Assembly: GCA_016794525.1 (NCBI GenBank)
Contig: JAEUJY010000164.1
Location: forward strand, 62,001-126,000
Direction: 5' to 3'
DNA length: 64,000 nt
Origin: Myxococcales bacterium
Lineage (GTDB): Bacteria > Myxococcota_A > Polyangia > Haliangiales > Haliangiaceae
The notes below the pieces were generated by a model, which was not told the origin of the DNA, made no database searches, and was given only the letters and a program-made list of their open reading frames with translations. Shown here one piece after another: positions 1 through 12,391 of this stretch. Position numbers and translations under genes: made by a program. Position 1 is the first letter of the stretch; the number at the start of each line of letters is the position of its first letter.

Positions 1-1406
1 CGTACCTCACCGACGCGCTCACGCTGCCCGAGCCGTTCGTGATCCCCGACATGCGGCTGGAGCCGCGCGCCGACCAGGCGCAGGTCGAGTTCTTCGGCAA
101 CCGCACCATCGTCAACGTGCCGATGATGCGGCTCGGGGGCGAGCGGTTCGGCGCGTTCACGGTCGGCACCTTCGCCGCCGAGGGCGTCATGCCGCCGACC
201 CCCGACGAGTTCGACGTCATCGTCCAGGTGGCGGCGCTGGTGTCGGCGGCCGCGGCGCGGATCCGGGCGGAGGACGAACACCGTCAGCTGGTCGTGCAGG
301 TGCAGGCGGCGCAGCGCCTCGAGGCGCTCGGCCGGCTGTCCGGCGAGGTCGCGCACGACTTCAACAACCTCTTGACCACCATCACCGGCAACGCCGAGCT
401 GGCCCGGACCCAGCGCGAGCTGGCGCAGGTCTGGCCGTGCCTCGACGACATCCTCGCCGCCGCGCAGCGGGCCACGGCGCTGACCCGGCAGCTGCTGGCG
501 TTCTCGCGCAACCAGCCCCGGCAGCCGCGCCCGCTCGCCATCGATCCGCTGCTCGCGCAGTTCCAGCCGCTGCTGGCGCGGCTCCTGCCGGCCGGCGTGG
601 TGCTCGACGTCCGGCTCGGCGCCGACGTCGCGGTGGTCGCGGATCCGGGCCAGCTCGAGCAGGTGGTGATGAACCTGGTCGTCAACGCCCGCGACGCGCT
701 CGGCGGCGTCGGGCGGATCGAGATCACCACCGCGGTCGAGCCGCCGGCCGCCGGCGGGCCCGCCGCCCCGCACGTCGCGATCTCGGTCGCCGACACCGGC
801 CCGGGCATCCCCGACGAGGTGCGGGCCCGGCTGTTCGAGCCGTTCTTCTCGACCAAGCGCGCCGGCGCCGGCACCGGGCTCGGGCTGGCGGTGGTCGACA
901 ACGTCGTCCGCCAGCACCACGGCTGGGTGACGGTCGGCAACCCGCCCGACGGCGGCGCGCGCTTCACCGTCTACCTGCCGGTGCACGCCGGCGCGGCCGC
1001 GCCCGCGACGGCCGCGCCCCGCGACGAGCGGCCGATCGCCCCGGCGCGCGCCGCGGCCCGGGTGCTGGTCGTCGACGACGATCCGGCGGTGCGCGGCGTG
1101 GTCAGCCGGATCCTGACCGGCGCCGGCTACCAGGTCAGCGCGGTCGGCGACGCCGAGGCCGCGCTGGCCCTGCCGACCCTCGGCTCGCTCGCGGCGGTGG
1201 TCACCGACCTCGTGCTGCCCGGCCTCGACGGCATCGGGCTGGCCCGGCGCCTCGCGGTGACCGCGCCCGCGCTGCCGGTGCTGCTGATCTCGGGCTACGC
1301 GCCCGACGGCGTCGACACCCGCGGCACGCACCTCCTGGCCAAGCCGTTCACCCGCGCCAGCCTGCTGGCCAAGGTCGACGAGCTGGTCGGCGTCGCCGCG
1401 GCGTGA
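1..1406 (+). CDS. Hybrid sensor histidine kinase/response regulator, 5'-truncated by window edge
   Basis: The reading frame is open to the first base, so the N-terminus lies outside the window. The visible part starts with a GAF-like sensory segment, followed by a dimerisation/phosphoacceptor helix with the H-box LSGEVAHDFNNLL (His codon near 354), an HATPase domain with N-box NARDAL and G-boxes DTGPGIP and GTGLGLAV, and a C-terminal receiver domain (VLVVDDDP, phospho-Asp in TDLVLPG, Lys in LLAKPF). Autophosphorylation on His with transfer to the receiver is expected of this family. The last gene before it is unseen, so its partner is unknown. It converges on the mla operon with a 15-base gap. 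Confidence 0.9.
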   Translation, partial: YLTDALTLPEPFVIPDMRLEPRADQAQVEFFGNRTIVNVPMMRLGGERFGAFTVGTFAAEGVMPPTPDEFDVIVQVAALVSAAAARIRAEDEHRQLVVQVQAAQRLEALGRLSGEVAHDFNNLLTTITGNAELARTQRELAQVWPCLDDILAAAQRATALTRQLLAFSRNQPRQPRPLAIDPLLAQFQPLLARLLPAGVVLDVRLGADVAVVADPGQLEQVVMNLVVNARDALGGVGRIEITTAVEPPAAGGPAAPHVAISVADTGPGIPDEVRARLFEPFFSTKRAGAGTGLGLAVVDNVVRQHHGWVTVGNPPDGGARFTVYLPVHAGAAAPATAAPRDERPIAPARAAARVLVVDDDPAVRGVVSRILTGAGYQVSAVGDAEAALALPTLGSLAAVVTDLVLPGLDGIGLARRLAVTAPALPVLLISGYAPDGVDTRGTHLLAKPFTRASLLAKVDELVGVAAA

Positions 1407-1421
1407 GCGGCGGCCGGCCCG

Positions 1422-2998
<1,577 letters not shown>

Positions 2999-3002
<4 letters not shown>

Positions 3003-3796
3003 GGCGCGGCTCCCGCGGCGGCGACGCCGGAGGTACGGATGAACTCGTACAGGTACGGGATCTCGGACCCGCGGATCTCGTCGACCGTGCCGGCCACCAG
3101 GATCTGACGCTCGTGCAGCATCGCGATGCGATCGGCGATGCGGAACACGGACGCCATGTCGTGGGAGATGACCACCGAGGTAACCTTATACCGGTCCATC
3201 ACGCCCAGGATCATGTCGTCGACGTTGCGGGTGGCCAGGGGGTCGAGGCCGGTGGTCGGTTCGTCGAAGATCAGGATCTCCGGCTCGAGGACCAGCGCCC
3301 GGGCCAGGCCCACCCGCTTCCGCTGGCCGCCCGAAAGTGATCCCGGATACATCGCCTGCATGCCGTCGAGGCCCAGCGCCGCCAGCCGGTCGCGGACGAT
3401 GTCCTTGATCTCGGCCTTGGACTTCTTGGTGTGCTCGCGCAGCGGGAACGCGCAGTTCTCCTCGACGGTCAGCGAGTCGAACAGCGCCGAGAACTGGAAC
3501 ACCAGCCCGAACTTGCGGCGGAACAGCGACAGCGGCTGGGTGCCGAGCGCGAACACGTCGGTGCCGTCGACCCAGATCGAGCCGCGGTCGGGGCGCAACA
3601 GGCACATGAAGTGCTTGATCAGCACGCTCTTGCCGGCGCCCGAGGCGCCGATGATCACGTTGACCTTGCCGCGCTCGACGTCGAGGTCGAGCTTGTCGAG
3701 CACCAGCTTGGCGCCGAACGACTTGGTCAGCCCGCGCACCCGCAGGTGCCAGCGCGGGTGGGCCTGGGCCAGCGGGACGTCGTCGGCGTCGCTCAC
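2999..3796 (-). CDS. mlaF: ABC transporter ATP-binding protein, MlaF type
   Basis: 265 residues from a GTG that overlaps the permease stop by GTGA. It shows Walker A GASGAGKS, a Q-loop in FQFSALFDSLT, the signature LSGGQRKRVGLARAL, Walker B ILIFDEP and the switch His in VVISHDMASVF. These match the MlaF/Ttg2A branch of ABC ATPases, which power phospholipid transport with an MlaE permease and MCE protein. Both partners flank it in overlapping reading frames, so translation is probably coupled. The long upstream extension of the frame is a shadow of the permease gene; the start was chosen at the stop-start overlap. Confidence 0.93.
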
Positions 3797-4631
3797 CGGA
3801 CCCCGGTGTCCGAGGACATCACCCGCAACAGGATGTCCGACAGGAAGTAGTCGCTGATCAGGATCGTCACCGACGAGAACACCACCGCGCGGGTCGTGCC
3901 CAGGCCGACGCCGCGGCCGCCGCCGGCGGCGTTGTAGCCCTGGTAGCAGCCGATCAACGTCACGATCAGCCCGAAGACGATCGACTTGAGCATGCCCTGG
4001 GCGACGTCGGTGGTCGTCAACAGGTCGCGGGTGTGCAGCACGAACTGGCCGTGGTCGACGTGCTGCACGACCACCGCGAGGAAGTAGCAGCCGACCATCG
4101 CGACGATGAAGAACAGGAGCGACAGGATCGGCGCCATCAGCATGCCGGCGATCAGCCGCGGCAGCACGAGGAACTGCAGCGGCGACACCGCCATCGACTC
4201 GAGCGCGTCGATCTGCTCGGTGATGCGCATCGTGCCGAGCTCGGTGGCGATGCCGGCGCCCGAGCGCCCGGCCACCATCAGCGCCGACAGCACCGGCGCC
4301 AGCTCGACGGCGAGCGCCTTGCCGGTGGTGCCGCCGGCGAACGACTCGAGCTGGAACTGCCGGAACGCGTAGACCGCCTGCAGGCCCATCACCGCGCCGG
4401 TGAAGAACCCGACCAGCAGCACGATCGGCAGGCTGCCGACGCCGATGTACTCGCACGCCTCGAGGTAGTTGGCGGGGCGGAACGGGCGCCGCGGCAGCCA
4501 CGCCAGCGAGCGCGCCAAGAGGATGACGTGGTCGCCGAACCGATCGAGCAGGCGCACGACCGGGCGGAACGCGTCGCCGACGCCGGTCACGACCTCGGCG
4601 CCGAACGATCGCCGGGGCGGCGGGCTGGGGT

Positions 4632-4635
<4 letters not shown>
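3793..4635 (-). CDS. mlaE: MlaE-family lipid ABC transporter permease
   Basis: 280 residues starting at a GTG overlapping the alr stop. It has five or six hydrophobic segments and the MlaE-type amphipathic region with the conserved stretch RSGAGIATELGTMRITEQID followed by DALESM. In the family this membrane subunit pairs with MlaF and an MCE protein to move phospholipids between outer and inner membrane. Gene order and overlaps with mlaF support an obligate complex. The frame stays open upstream only because it shadows alr. Confidence 0.93.
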
Positions 4636-5819
<1,184 letters not shown>

Positions 5820-5906
5820 GCCTAGAGGCTTGGCGCGTTCGGCCGTGGCTGTCAACCCAAGCGCCTGGATCTGCGGGGGATCGGCCGCCGCCGACGGCGC
5901 GGGCGA

Positions 5907-5925
5907 GGGCGCGCCGCGCGCGCCC
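5907..5925 (-). terminator. GC-rich hairpin 3' of the Crp/Fnr gene
   Basis: A perfect 8-bp inverted repeat (GGGCGCGC / GCGCGCCC) with a 3-base loop lies 4 bases past the stop of the Crp/Fnr gene, in the 110-base gap before alr. There is no T-run, so it could be a pause site, a transcript-end stabiliser or a weak terminator. Confidence 0.4.
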
Positions 5926-5929
5926 GACC

Positions 5930-6706
<777 letters not shown>

Positions 6707-7074
6707 GGCGGACTCCTTGGGTTCGTGTCCAGGCGAAGCGAGTGACCAAGCCAGGGGACGGCCGGGAGTAAAGCAAGGCAGGTGCCGTCGCCCCGCTCTC
6801 GACGATCTCCGCTGTTCTTGACGGTTTGGCGACAGTCCCCAGACCCCCACCGTGACCTCCGCTTCACATTTCCGTTGGCACCCGCGGCGTGGGTGTCATG
6901 GTTTCTGTCGCGCGGGTCACACTCTGCGCGTCGCGTCAGTGTCGGGTGCGACCCCGACTGCGGTGAAATCCCGACGGAAAGTGCCGCAGTCATCAACGCC
7001 GCCGCCGACTGTGAGGTGGGCCACGAACCGGGCTCGCGATCGCGGCCGCCGTGTCAGGGGCCCGCGGCCCGCGC
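6707..7074. other. 368-base intergenic region upstream of the Crp/Fnr gene
   Basis: No ORF with coding character was recognised. It holds the promoter region of the Crp/Fnr gene (transcribed leftward) and the 3' flank of the GH1-like gene. A GTGA-N8-TCAC inverted pair is present at 6852-6867, but the spacing differs from the CRP norm of N6. No confident promoter, RNA or repeat was recognised. Confidence 0.4.
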
Positions 7075-8760
7075 TCACGGCGGGTAGAGGGTGCCGCAGC
7101 TCGTGACCGACGCCGGCGTGCCGGGCTCGGGCGTCATCGGACCGTCCCCGCCGTATTGCTGGCGCTGCGCGGTGGTCAGCGTGCGCGCGCCGGCCACCGC
7201 GCCCAGCACCGTGGCGCCCTCGGTGGCGCTGCGCTCGAGCGTGCCCGGCGCGACCGCGTACAGCCCGAAGTGCGGGCGGAAGCCCTCGGCCCACTCGAAG
7301 TTGTCGGTGAGGCTCCAGTAGTAGAAGCCGCGCACGTCGACGCCCTCTTGCTTGGCGCGCTCGATCTGCTCGAGCACCCGCACGATGTTCTCGGCGCGGC
7401 GCGCGCCGGTGTCGGTGGCGATGCCGGACTCGGAGACCACCAGCGGCAGGGTGGGGTAGCGCGCGCCCATCTTCACCAGCACGTCGTGGATGCCCGGCGC
7501 GTAGAACTCGTAGCCCATCGTCGGCACGCAGTAGCTGACGTCGCCCGGCGGCAGGCACGAGCCGAAGTCGAACATGCCGAAGCACGGCGACACGCCGAGC
7601 TCGCGGATCGCCGCCGACTGGCCGGTGACGCCGGTGCGGAAGTAGTACTGCACGCCGAGCCAGTCGAGCTTGCCGCGCCAGTCGGGGTGATCCTCGTCGA
7701 GCTGCCCGTCGAGGTCGGCGTCGAAGCCGCCGCGGGTGATCGCGTCGATCGGCAGGTAGTGGTAGACGTACTCGACCTTGTCGCGGGCGGCGACGTCGCG
7801 CGGGTCGGTCGACGGCTGGTTGTTGCCGGCCGCGGTCCAGTCGGCGACCGACAGCGTCAGCCCGACCGCCGCCGCGACGCCGTCGCCGTCGGCGTCGATC
7901 GTGTCGTTGGCCTTGATCGCGTCGTACATCGCGGCGTGGGCCGCGAGGTAGTCGCGGACGATCGGGATGAAGTCGGTGAACAGGGTCGAGATCGTGAACC
8001 GGCCCGGCGGGAACGTGCCGATGCCGTAGGCGGCCAGCAGGTAGTTGACCGGCTCGTTGAGCGTGCCCCACTCGTCGACGCGATCGCCGTAGCGCCGGGC
8101 CAGCTCGCCGGCGTACTGCGCCATCTGCGCGATCACCTGCGGACCGCCGGCGCCGCCCAGGCCGCACAGGTTGGTGTCGGTCGGCTGCCCCGGGGTCGGG
8201 TTGTTGGCGCAGATCGGATCGCGGGGATCGGCGATCCACACCGGGTTGGAGAAGTGGTGGACCGTGAGCATCGGCCGCACGCCGGCGGCGATCAGCGCGT
8301 CGAGCACCTGGCCGTAGTGGGCGAAGGCCGGCTCGTCCCAGGCGTCGCGGGTCGGCTCGACCCGGGCCCACTCGACGCTGAAGCGGTAGCTGTCGAGGTG
8401 CAGCCCGGTGATCAGCGGCACGTCGGTGAGCGCCCGGGTGTAGCCGCCGACCGCGTCGCCGATGAACTCGCGGCCCTTGCCCATGCCGCCGGCGGCGACC
8501 GGTCGGGTCCACAGGTACCAGTCGGTGTTGGTGTTGCCGTCCTCGATCTGGGTCGCGGCGCTGGCGGCGCCGAACCGGAACCCGGTCCTGCCGGCGTCGC
8601 CGACCAGCGGGCCGATCGTCCCGTAGGTGATCGGCGCCGGCGGCGGGGTGGCGCCGTCGTCGCCGCAGGCGGCGAGGCCGACGATCAGCGCCGCGATCGA
8701 GGCGGCGCGGCGCCGGGCGCGGGAGGCGAGCATCCAGGGGCGAGCGAGACGCGCGAGCAT
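7075..8760 (-). CDS. Glycoside hydrolase family 1-like lipoprotein (beta-glycosidase)
   Basis: Up to 561 residues. A second ATG at 8733 gives a neater signal peptide (MLASRARRR then a hydrophobic stretch and lipobox GLAAC), so the protein is probably a lipoprotein. GH1 landmarks are present: FRFGAASAATQIE near the N-terminus, SYRFSVEWARVEP, the acid/base motif TLNEP and the nucleophile strand VVSESGIATD, where the usual TENG is SESG. The family cleaves beta-glycosidic bonds by a retaining mechanism. The neighbours give no substrate hint. Placement on the cell surface or in the periplasm fits a predatory or scavenging lifestyle (inference). Confidence 0.8.
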   Translation of the reverse strand: MLARLARPWMLASRARRRAASIAALIVGLAACGDDGATPPPAPITYGTIGPLVGDAGRTGFRFGAASAATQIEDGNTNTDWYLWTRPVAAGGMGKGREFIGDAVGGYTRALTDVPLITGLHLDSYRFSVEWARVEPTRDAWDEPAFAHYGQVLDALIAAGVRPMLTVHHFSNPVWIADPRDPICANNPTPGQPTDTNLCGLGGAGGPQVIAQMAQYAGELARRYGDRVDEWGTLNEPVNYLLAAYGIGTFPPGRFTISTLFTDFIPIVRDYLAAHAAMYDAIKANDTIDADGDGVAAAVGLTLSVADWTAAGNNQPSTDPRDVAARDKVEYVYHYLPIDAITRGGFDADLDGQLDEDHPDWRGKLDWLGVQYYFRTGVTGQSAAIRELGVSPCFGMFDFGSCLPPGDVSYCVPTMGYEFYAPGIHDVLVKMGARYPTLPLVVSESGIATDTGARRAENIVRVLEQIERAKQEGVDVRGFYYWSLTDNFEWAEGFRPHFGLYAVAPGTLERSATEGATVLGAVAGARTLTTAQRQQYGGDGPMTPEPGTPASVTSCGTLYPP

Positions 8761-8831
8761 CGCGGCATGGTGCCAGCCGCGGGCCGGCGGATCACCCCTC
8801 TAAAGCCCCGGAACTCCTGCCGTGATGTGCC

Positions 8832-8859
8832 TTGACTCCGAGGGCGACGTCCATATACT
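8832..8859 (+). promoter_or_regulatory. Strong sigma-70-like promoter for yceD-rpmF-plsX
   Basis: TTGACT (8832-8837), a 16-base spacer, and TATACT (8854-8859), each one mismatch from the -35 and -10 consensus. Transcription should begin near 8866, which rules out the upstream ATG codons at 8822 and 8825 and supports the GTG at 8882 as the yceD start. Confidence 0.7.
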
Positions 8860-8881
8860 CCTGCGCCTCCCGAGACAACCC

Positions 8882-9478
8882 GTGCGTCCGCCCCACCAGC
8901 CCAGCTCGCCGTACCACGTCGCCGTCCGCGACCTGCCGGTGACCCGCCACGTCGACGTCGCCCCGGCGTTCGTCGCCGAGGCGGTGGCGGGCATGCCGCT
9001 GCGCGAGGCGCTGGGCGACGAGCACGGCCCGGTCGTCGACGGCGGCGAGGTCGACGTCGAGCTGACCGCCGACGGCGACACGATCTTCGTCCAGGGCGCG
9101 ATCAAGGGCACGATCGCGATCGCCTGCAGCCGCTGCGTCACGCCGATGGCGATCACCTTCGACGAGCGGGTCCGCGTCACGTTCGTGCCCGCCGCCGAGC
9201 TGGCGCCGGCCGACGCCGCGGCCACCGCCGAGGACGACGGCGTCGAGCTCAGCTCCGACGAGCTCGACGTCTTCCCCTACGCCGACGAGCAGATCGATCT
9301 CGCGCCGCTGGTGCGCGAGCAGTTCGTGCTGGCGGTGCCCTACGCGCCGCTGTGCCGCGAAGACTGCCAGGGCCTGTGCCCGCAGTGCGGCGCCGACAAG
9401 AACGTCGCGCCGTGCACCTGTACCCGTCCTGCCGATCCGCGCTTCGCCGCGCTGGCCGGCGTGAAGCTCCCGTCCTAG
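8882..9478 (+). CDS. yceD: YceD/DUF177 family protein
   Basis: 198 residues if started at GTG 8882, the first start downstream of the predicted transcription start. It has the DUF177 pattern: a CSRC pair in the middle (ACSRCVTP), an acidic stretch, then C-terminal LCREDCQGLCPQCG and a further CTCT pair that could bind zinc. The family sits directly upstream of rpmF in most bacteria, as it does here (26-base gap), and is linked to 23S rRNA/large-subunit accumulation. The leader is only about 16 bases and has no clear ribosome-binding site. Confidence 0.88.
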   Translation: MRPPHQPSSPYHVAVRDLPVTRHVDVAPAFVAEAVAGMPLREALGDEHGPVVDGGEVDVELTADGDTIFVQGAIKGTIAIACSRCVTPMAITFDERVRVTFVPAAELAPADAAATAEDDGVELSSDELDVFPYADEQIDLAPLVREQFVLAVPYAPLCREDCQGLCPQCGADKNVAPCTCTRPADPRFAALAGVKLPS

Positions 9479-9504
9479 TCCCACGTCTGACCCGAGAGTA
9501 AGTC

Positions 9505-9711
9505 ATGGCCCTTCAGAAGCGTCGCCGCGGTCCCGCTCGTACTGCCCAACAGCGTTCTGCCTGGATGAAGAAGTCCGGCGAGAACCGTCCCGCCGTCAAC
9601 GCGTGCCCGAACTGCTCGGCGCCGCGCATCCCGCACCGCGTGTGCATGGCGTGCGGCTTCTACGACGGCCAGCAGATCACGGCCGGCAAGCAGACCGAAG
9701 CCGGCGAGTAG
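9505..9711 (+). CDS. rpmF: Large ribosomal subunit protein bL32
   Basis: 68 residues with a basic N-terminus and four zinc-ribbon cysteines (Cys34, Cys37, Cys47, Cys50) in CPNCSAPRIPHRVCMACG. It is the expected second gene of the yceD-rpmF-plsX operon. The N-terminal MALQKRRRG differs from the common MAVPKRK start but keeps its basic character. A dispersed two-hairpin element follows 15 bases after the stop. Confidence 0.95.
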   Translation: MALQKRRRGPARTAQQRSAWMKKSGENRPAVNACPNCSAPRIPHRVCMACGFYDGQQITAGKQTEAGE

Positions 9712-9726
9712 CGTTGATTGGTTGAA

Positions 9727-9782
9727 GAGGGTCTTTCGCAAAGACCCTCCCCCACGAGACGTGGGGCCCCCACCCGAAACGC
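9727..9782 (+). repeat. Dispersed two-hairpin element, copy A
   Basis: A perfect 10-bp hairpin with a 3-base loop (9727-9749, GAGGGTCTTT / AAAGACCCTC) is followed at once by a second hairpin (9750-9766, CCCCAC / GTGGGG) and a conserved tail ending CACCCGAAACGC. It lies 15 bases after the rpmF stop and ends 28 bases before plsX, in the rpmF orientation. Three more full copies are in the window (B, C, D). Confidence 0.85.
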
Positions 9783-9810
9783 GAGACTCGGGGGGAGCAT
9801 TCTGACCAAC

Positions 9811-10836
9811 GTGACCACGCCGCTGGTGATCGCGGTCGACGCGATGGGCTCCGATGGGGCGCCCGGGCCTGACGTGGCCGGGGCGGTGGCGGCCGTGCGC
9901 GAGGCGCCGCTCGAGGTCGAGCTGTGCGGCGACGGCCCGCGGCTCGAGGCCGAGCTGGCGCGGCTGGGCGCGCGCCACGAGCGCGCGGTGCGCGTCATCC
10001 ACGCGCCCGAGGTGGTGACGATGGACGACCACCCGGCACAGGCGTTCCGCGCCAAGCGCGCCAGCTCGCTGCGGGTGGCGATCGATCGGGTGAAGTCGGG
10101 GGCCGCCGCCGCGGTGATGTCGGCGGGCAACAGCGGCGCGGTGCTGGCCCACGCGCTGTTCGTGCTGGGCCGCAGCCGCGGCGTCGAGCGGCCGGCGCTG
10201 GTGACGGTGTTCCCGACCACCGCCGGGCCGCTGACCCTGTGCGACGTCGGCGCCAACGTCGAGCCGCGGCCGAGCATGCTGGCGCAGTTCGGCGTGCTCG
10301 GCGCGGCCTACGATCGCGTGGTCCACGGCCGCAGCCGGCCGCGGGTGGGCCTCCTGGCCAACGGCACCGAGGCGGGCAAGGGCACCGAGCTGACCCGCGC
10401 CGCCGCGCCGCTGCTGGCGGCGGCCGCGGCCCGGGGCGACTTCCGCTACGTCGGCTACGTCGAGGGCTCGGGGATCTGGGACGGCGCCGTCGACGTCGTC
10501 GCCACCGACGGCTTCACCGGCAACGTCGTGCTGAAGGCGTGCGAGGGCGTCGCCACCGCGCTGTTCGGGCTGGTGCGGCAGCGGCTCACGGCCACGCCGC
10601 GGGCCAAGCTGGGCGGCGCGCTGGTGGCGCCGGCGCTGCGCGATCTCGGCCGGCGGATCGACTTCGCCGAGACCGGCGGCGCGCTCCTGGCCGGCGTCGA
10701 CGGCGTCGTGGTGATCGCCCACGGCCGCAGCGACACCACCGCGATCAAGAACGCGGTCACGCTGGCCGGGCGGTTCGCCCGCGCCGACCTGGCGACGAAG
10801 ATCGCCGCGGCGGTGCGCGCCGCGGTGGCGGCATGA
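9811..10836 (+). CDS. plsX: Phosphate acyltransferase PlsX
   Basis: 341 residues from GTG 9811, with GGGGGAG about 13 bases upstream. The longer frame runs through a repeat element and is not credible. It carries IAVDAMGSDGAP at the N-terminus, SAGNSGAVL, DVGANVEPRP and ANGTEAGKG, all typical of PlsX, which converts acyl-ACP to acyl-phosphate for phospholipid synthesis. It is third in the yceD-rpmF-plsX order. The usual next gene, fabH, is absent, and a reversed lipoprotein gene follows. Confidence 0.95.
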   Translation: MTTPLVIAVDAMGSDGAPGPDVAGAVAAVREAPLEVELCGDGPRLEAELARLGARHERAVRVIHAPEVVTMDDHPAQAFRAKRASSLRVAIDRVKSGAAAAVMSAGNSGAVLAHALFVLGRSRGVERPALVTVFPTTAGPLTLCDVGANVEPRPSMLAQFGVLGAAYDRVVHGRSRPRVGLLANGTEAGKGTELTRAAAPLLAAAAARGDFRYVGYVEGSGIWDGAVDVVATDGFTGNVVLKACEGVATALFGLVRQRLTATPRAKLGGALVAPALRDLGRRIDFAETGGALLAGVDGVVVIAHGRSDTTAIKNAVTLAGRFARADLATKIAAAVRAAVAA

Positions 10837-10869
10837 CGCCGGCGCCGGCCGGCCCGGGCGTGGGGTTGG

Positions 10870-12234
10870 CTAGTACTCGAGCGACGTGATCGTCCGCGAC
10901 GCGGCGGGCCCGACCGGTGCCGGCCGTTGCCGCGGTTGCTGCCGGAAGTCGTCCCACCGCAGGTCGCTCTGATCCACGACCTCGATCGTCGACGACATCA
11001 GCCGGTCGCCATCCAGCCCCGGTGACGTCAGCGGCGGCGGCAGCGCGGGGACCCGGAACTCGGTCGCCCCCGGCGGCAGGTACACGGTCCAGGTGGTGAG
11101 GAGCGCGCCGCCGCCCCCCGACGTCAGCGTGAGCCGGACGTAGCCCGTGGTGCCGGCCGCGTTGCCGGACCACGTCAGGCGCGGGCGGCCCGGCACCGGC
11201 GTGGTGATCGAGGGCCCGCCCAGCCGCGGCGGCAGCGCCGCCGTGACGTCGACGGCGACGGTGGCCGGCGGCGGGGAGGCCATCGGCGGCAGCGTCGCTT
11301 CGCGCCGCTGCGTCCAGGTGCCGCCGGTGCCCGGCACGAGATCGTGCACGACCAGGCGGGTCGCCTCGGCCGGCGCGGCGTCGTAGGCGAGGTCGAGGGT
11401 CGGCGGCAGCGGCGCCGCGTGGCCGACGTCGCCGAGGACTCGCCACGGCAACCGCGGCGAGCCGGTCCGCTGCAGCTCGATCCAGTCCCAGCCGGCGGCC
11501 GGTGGCTGCGCGATCGCCAGCGCCAGGTGCGCGGTGCGCGGCGTCTGCCACGGGCCGAGCGTCAGGCTGGCGCCGAACGGGACGTCCTGCGCGACCGCGA
11601 AGCCGACCTCCTGGGCCGGCCCGGGGAACGGCGCCGAGGTCGCCAGCGCCTCGACGTCGATCAGGTCGTCGGTGCGGCAGCCGTCGAGCGAGGTCGGCGC
11701 GCTGGTCACTAGCGCGCCGGCGCAGTCGCTCGTGACGGACACCCAGCCGCTGCCGACGGCGATCGGCGGCAGCGTGACCGCGATGCTGCCGCGCACGGTG
11801 GGGCGGGGCGGGGCGTCGGCGATCACGATCTGGTCGCCCGGCTGCACGCCGGCGATGGTCGTGTAGTACGCGTCGCCGTTGAACCACAGCGCGGTCAGCT
11901 GGTCGCCGGGTTCGACGTGCACCATCGCGGTGCCGTCGGCGGAGGTTTGGGTCGCGCTCCGCGCCTGCCCGGTGGACGCCGACACCGCGACCCAGAGCCC
12001 GTCGACGGGCGCGGCGGGGCCGCGCTGGATCCGGACCGTGAGGTTGGGCGCGCCGGCGTCGGTGGCGCCGGCGTCGGTCCCGTCGGCGTCGCTGGCGCCG
12101 GCGTCGGTCGCCCCGTCCACCGCCGCGTCCACGGCGCCGGGGGCATCGAGATCGGGCCCGTCGGCCGGACTCGACGCGCCTCCGTCGCACGCGGCCACGA
12201 TCATCCACAGCACACCAGGTAGCGCTACCCGCAC
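10870..12234 (-). CDS. Hypothetical lipoprotein with Asp/Ala-rich spacer
   Basis: 454 residues from GTG. The signal peptide ends in a lipobox (MIVAAC, Cys16), followed by an Asp/Ala/Gly-rich linker of about 40 residues typical of surface lipoproteins in this group. The rest is beta-rich with repeated blocks suggestive of carboxypeptidase-regulatory-like or fibronectin-like sandwiches. I do not recognise a family. It is transcribed against the fatty-acid genes on both sides and sits between plsX and fabD. Its divergent start lies 157 bases from fabD. Confidence 0.7.
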   Translation of the reverse strand: MRVALPGVLWMIVAACDGGASSPADGPDLDAPGAVDAAVDGATDAGASDADGTDAGATDAGAPNLTVRIQRGPAAPVDGLWVAVSASTGQARSATQTSADGTAMVHVEPGDQLTALWFNGDAYYTTIAGVQPGDQIVIADAPPRPTVRGSIAVTLPPIAVGSGWVSVTSDCAGALVTSAPTSLDGCRTDDLIDVEALATSAPFPGPAQEVGFAVAQDVPFGASLTLGPWQTPRTAHLALAIAQPPAAGWDWIELQRTGSPRLPWRVLGDVGHAAPLPPTLDLAYDAAPAEATRLVVHDLVPGTGGTWTQRREATLPPMASPPPATVAVDVTAALPPRLGGPSITTPVPGRPRLTWSGNAAGTTGYVRLTLTSGGGGALLTTWTVYLPPGATEFRVPALPPPLTSPGLDGDRLMSSTIEVVDQSDLRWDDFRQQPRQRPAPVGPAASRTITSLEY

Positions 12235-12391
12235 CGTTGCTTGGTGTCGCCCGCGCGCCCGAGCGTTCACCCGGGCCTTCGCCCCTCTGACGCGCTGCGT
12301 CCCCGGCGCGTAGCCACGGTGGCACCGCGCGGAGTTTTTCGCGCGTCGACCGGCTTCCCCCGCGACGGGGGCTGTGCAAGAAAGCCCGTCC

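Noticed and set aside
6852-6867. CRP-type operator upstream of the Crp/Fnr gene
   Set aside because: GTGA and TCAC are 8 bases apart instead of 6 and flanking bases do not match; too weak to call.
9718-9810. Longer N-terminus for PlsX through the two-hairpin element
   Set aside because: The peptide would be encoded by the repeat, which has the same sequence in three non-coding places; the family starts at IAVDAMG.
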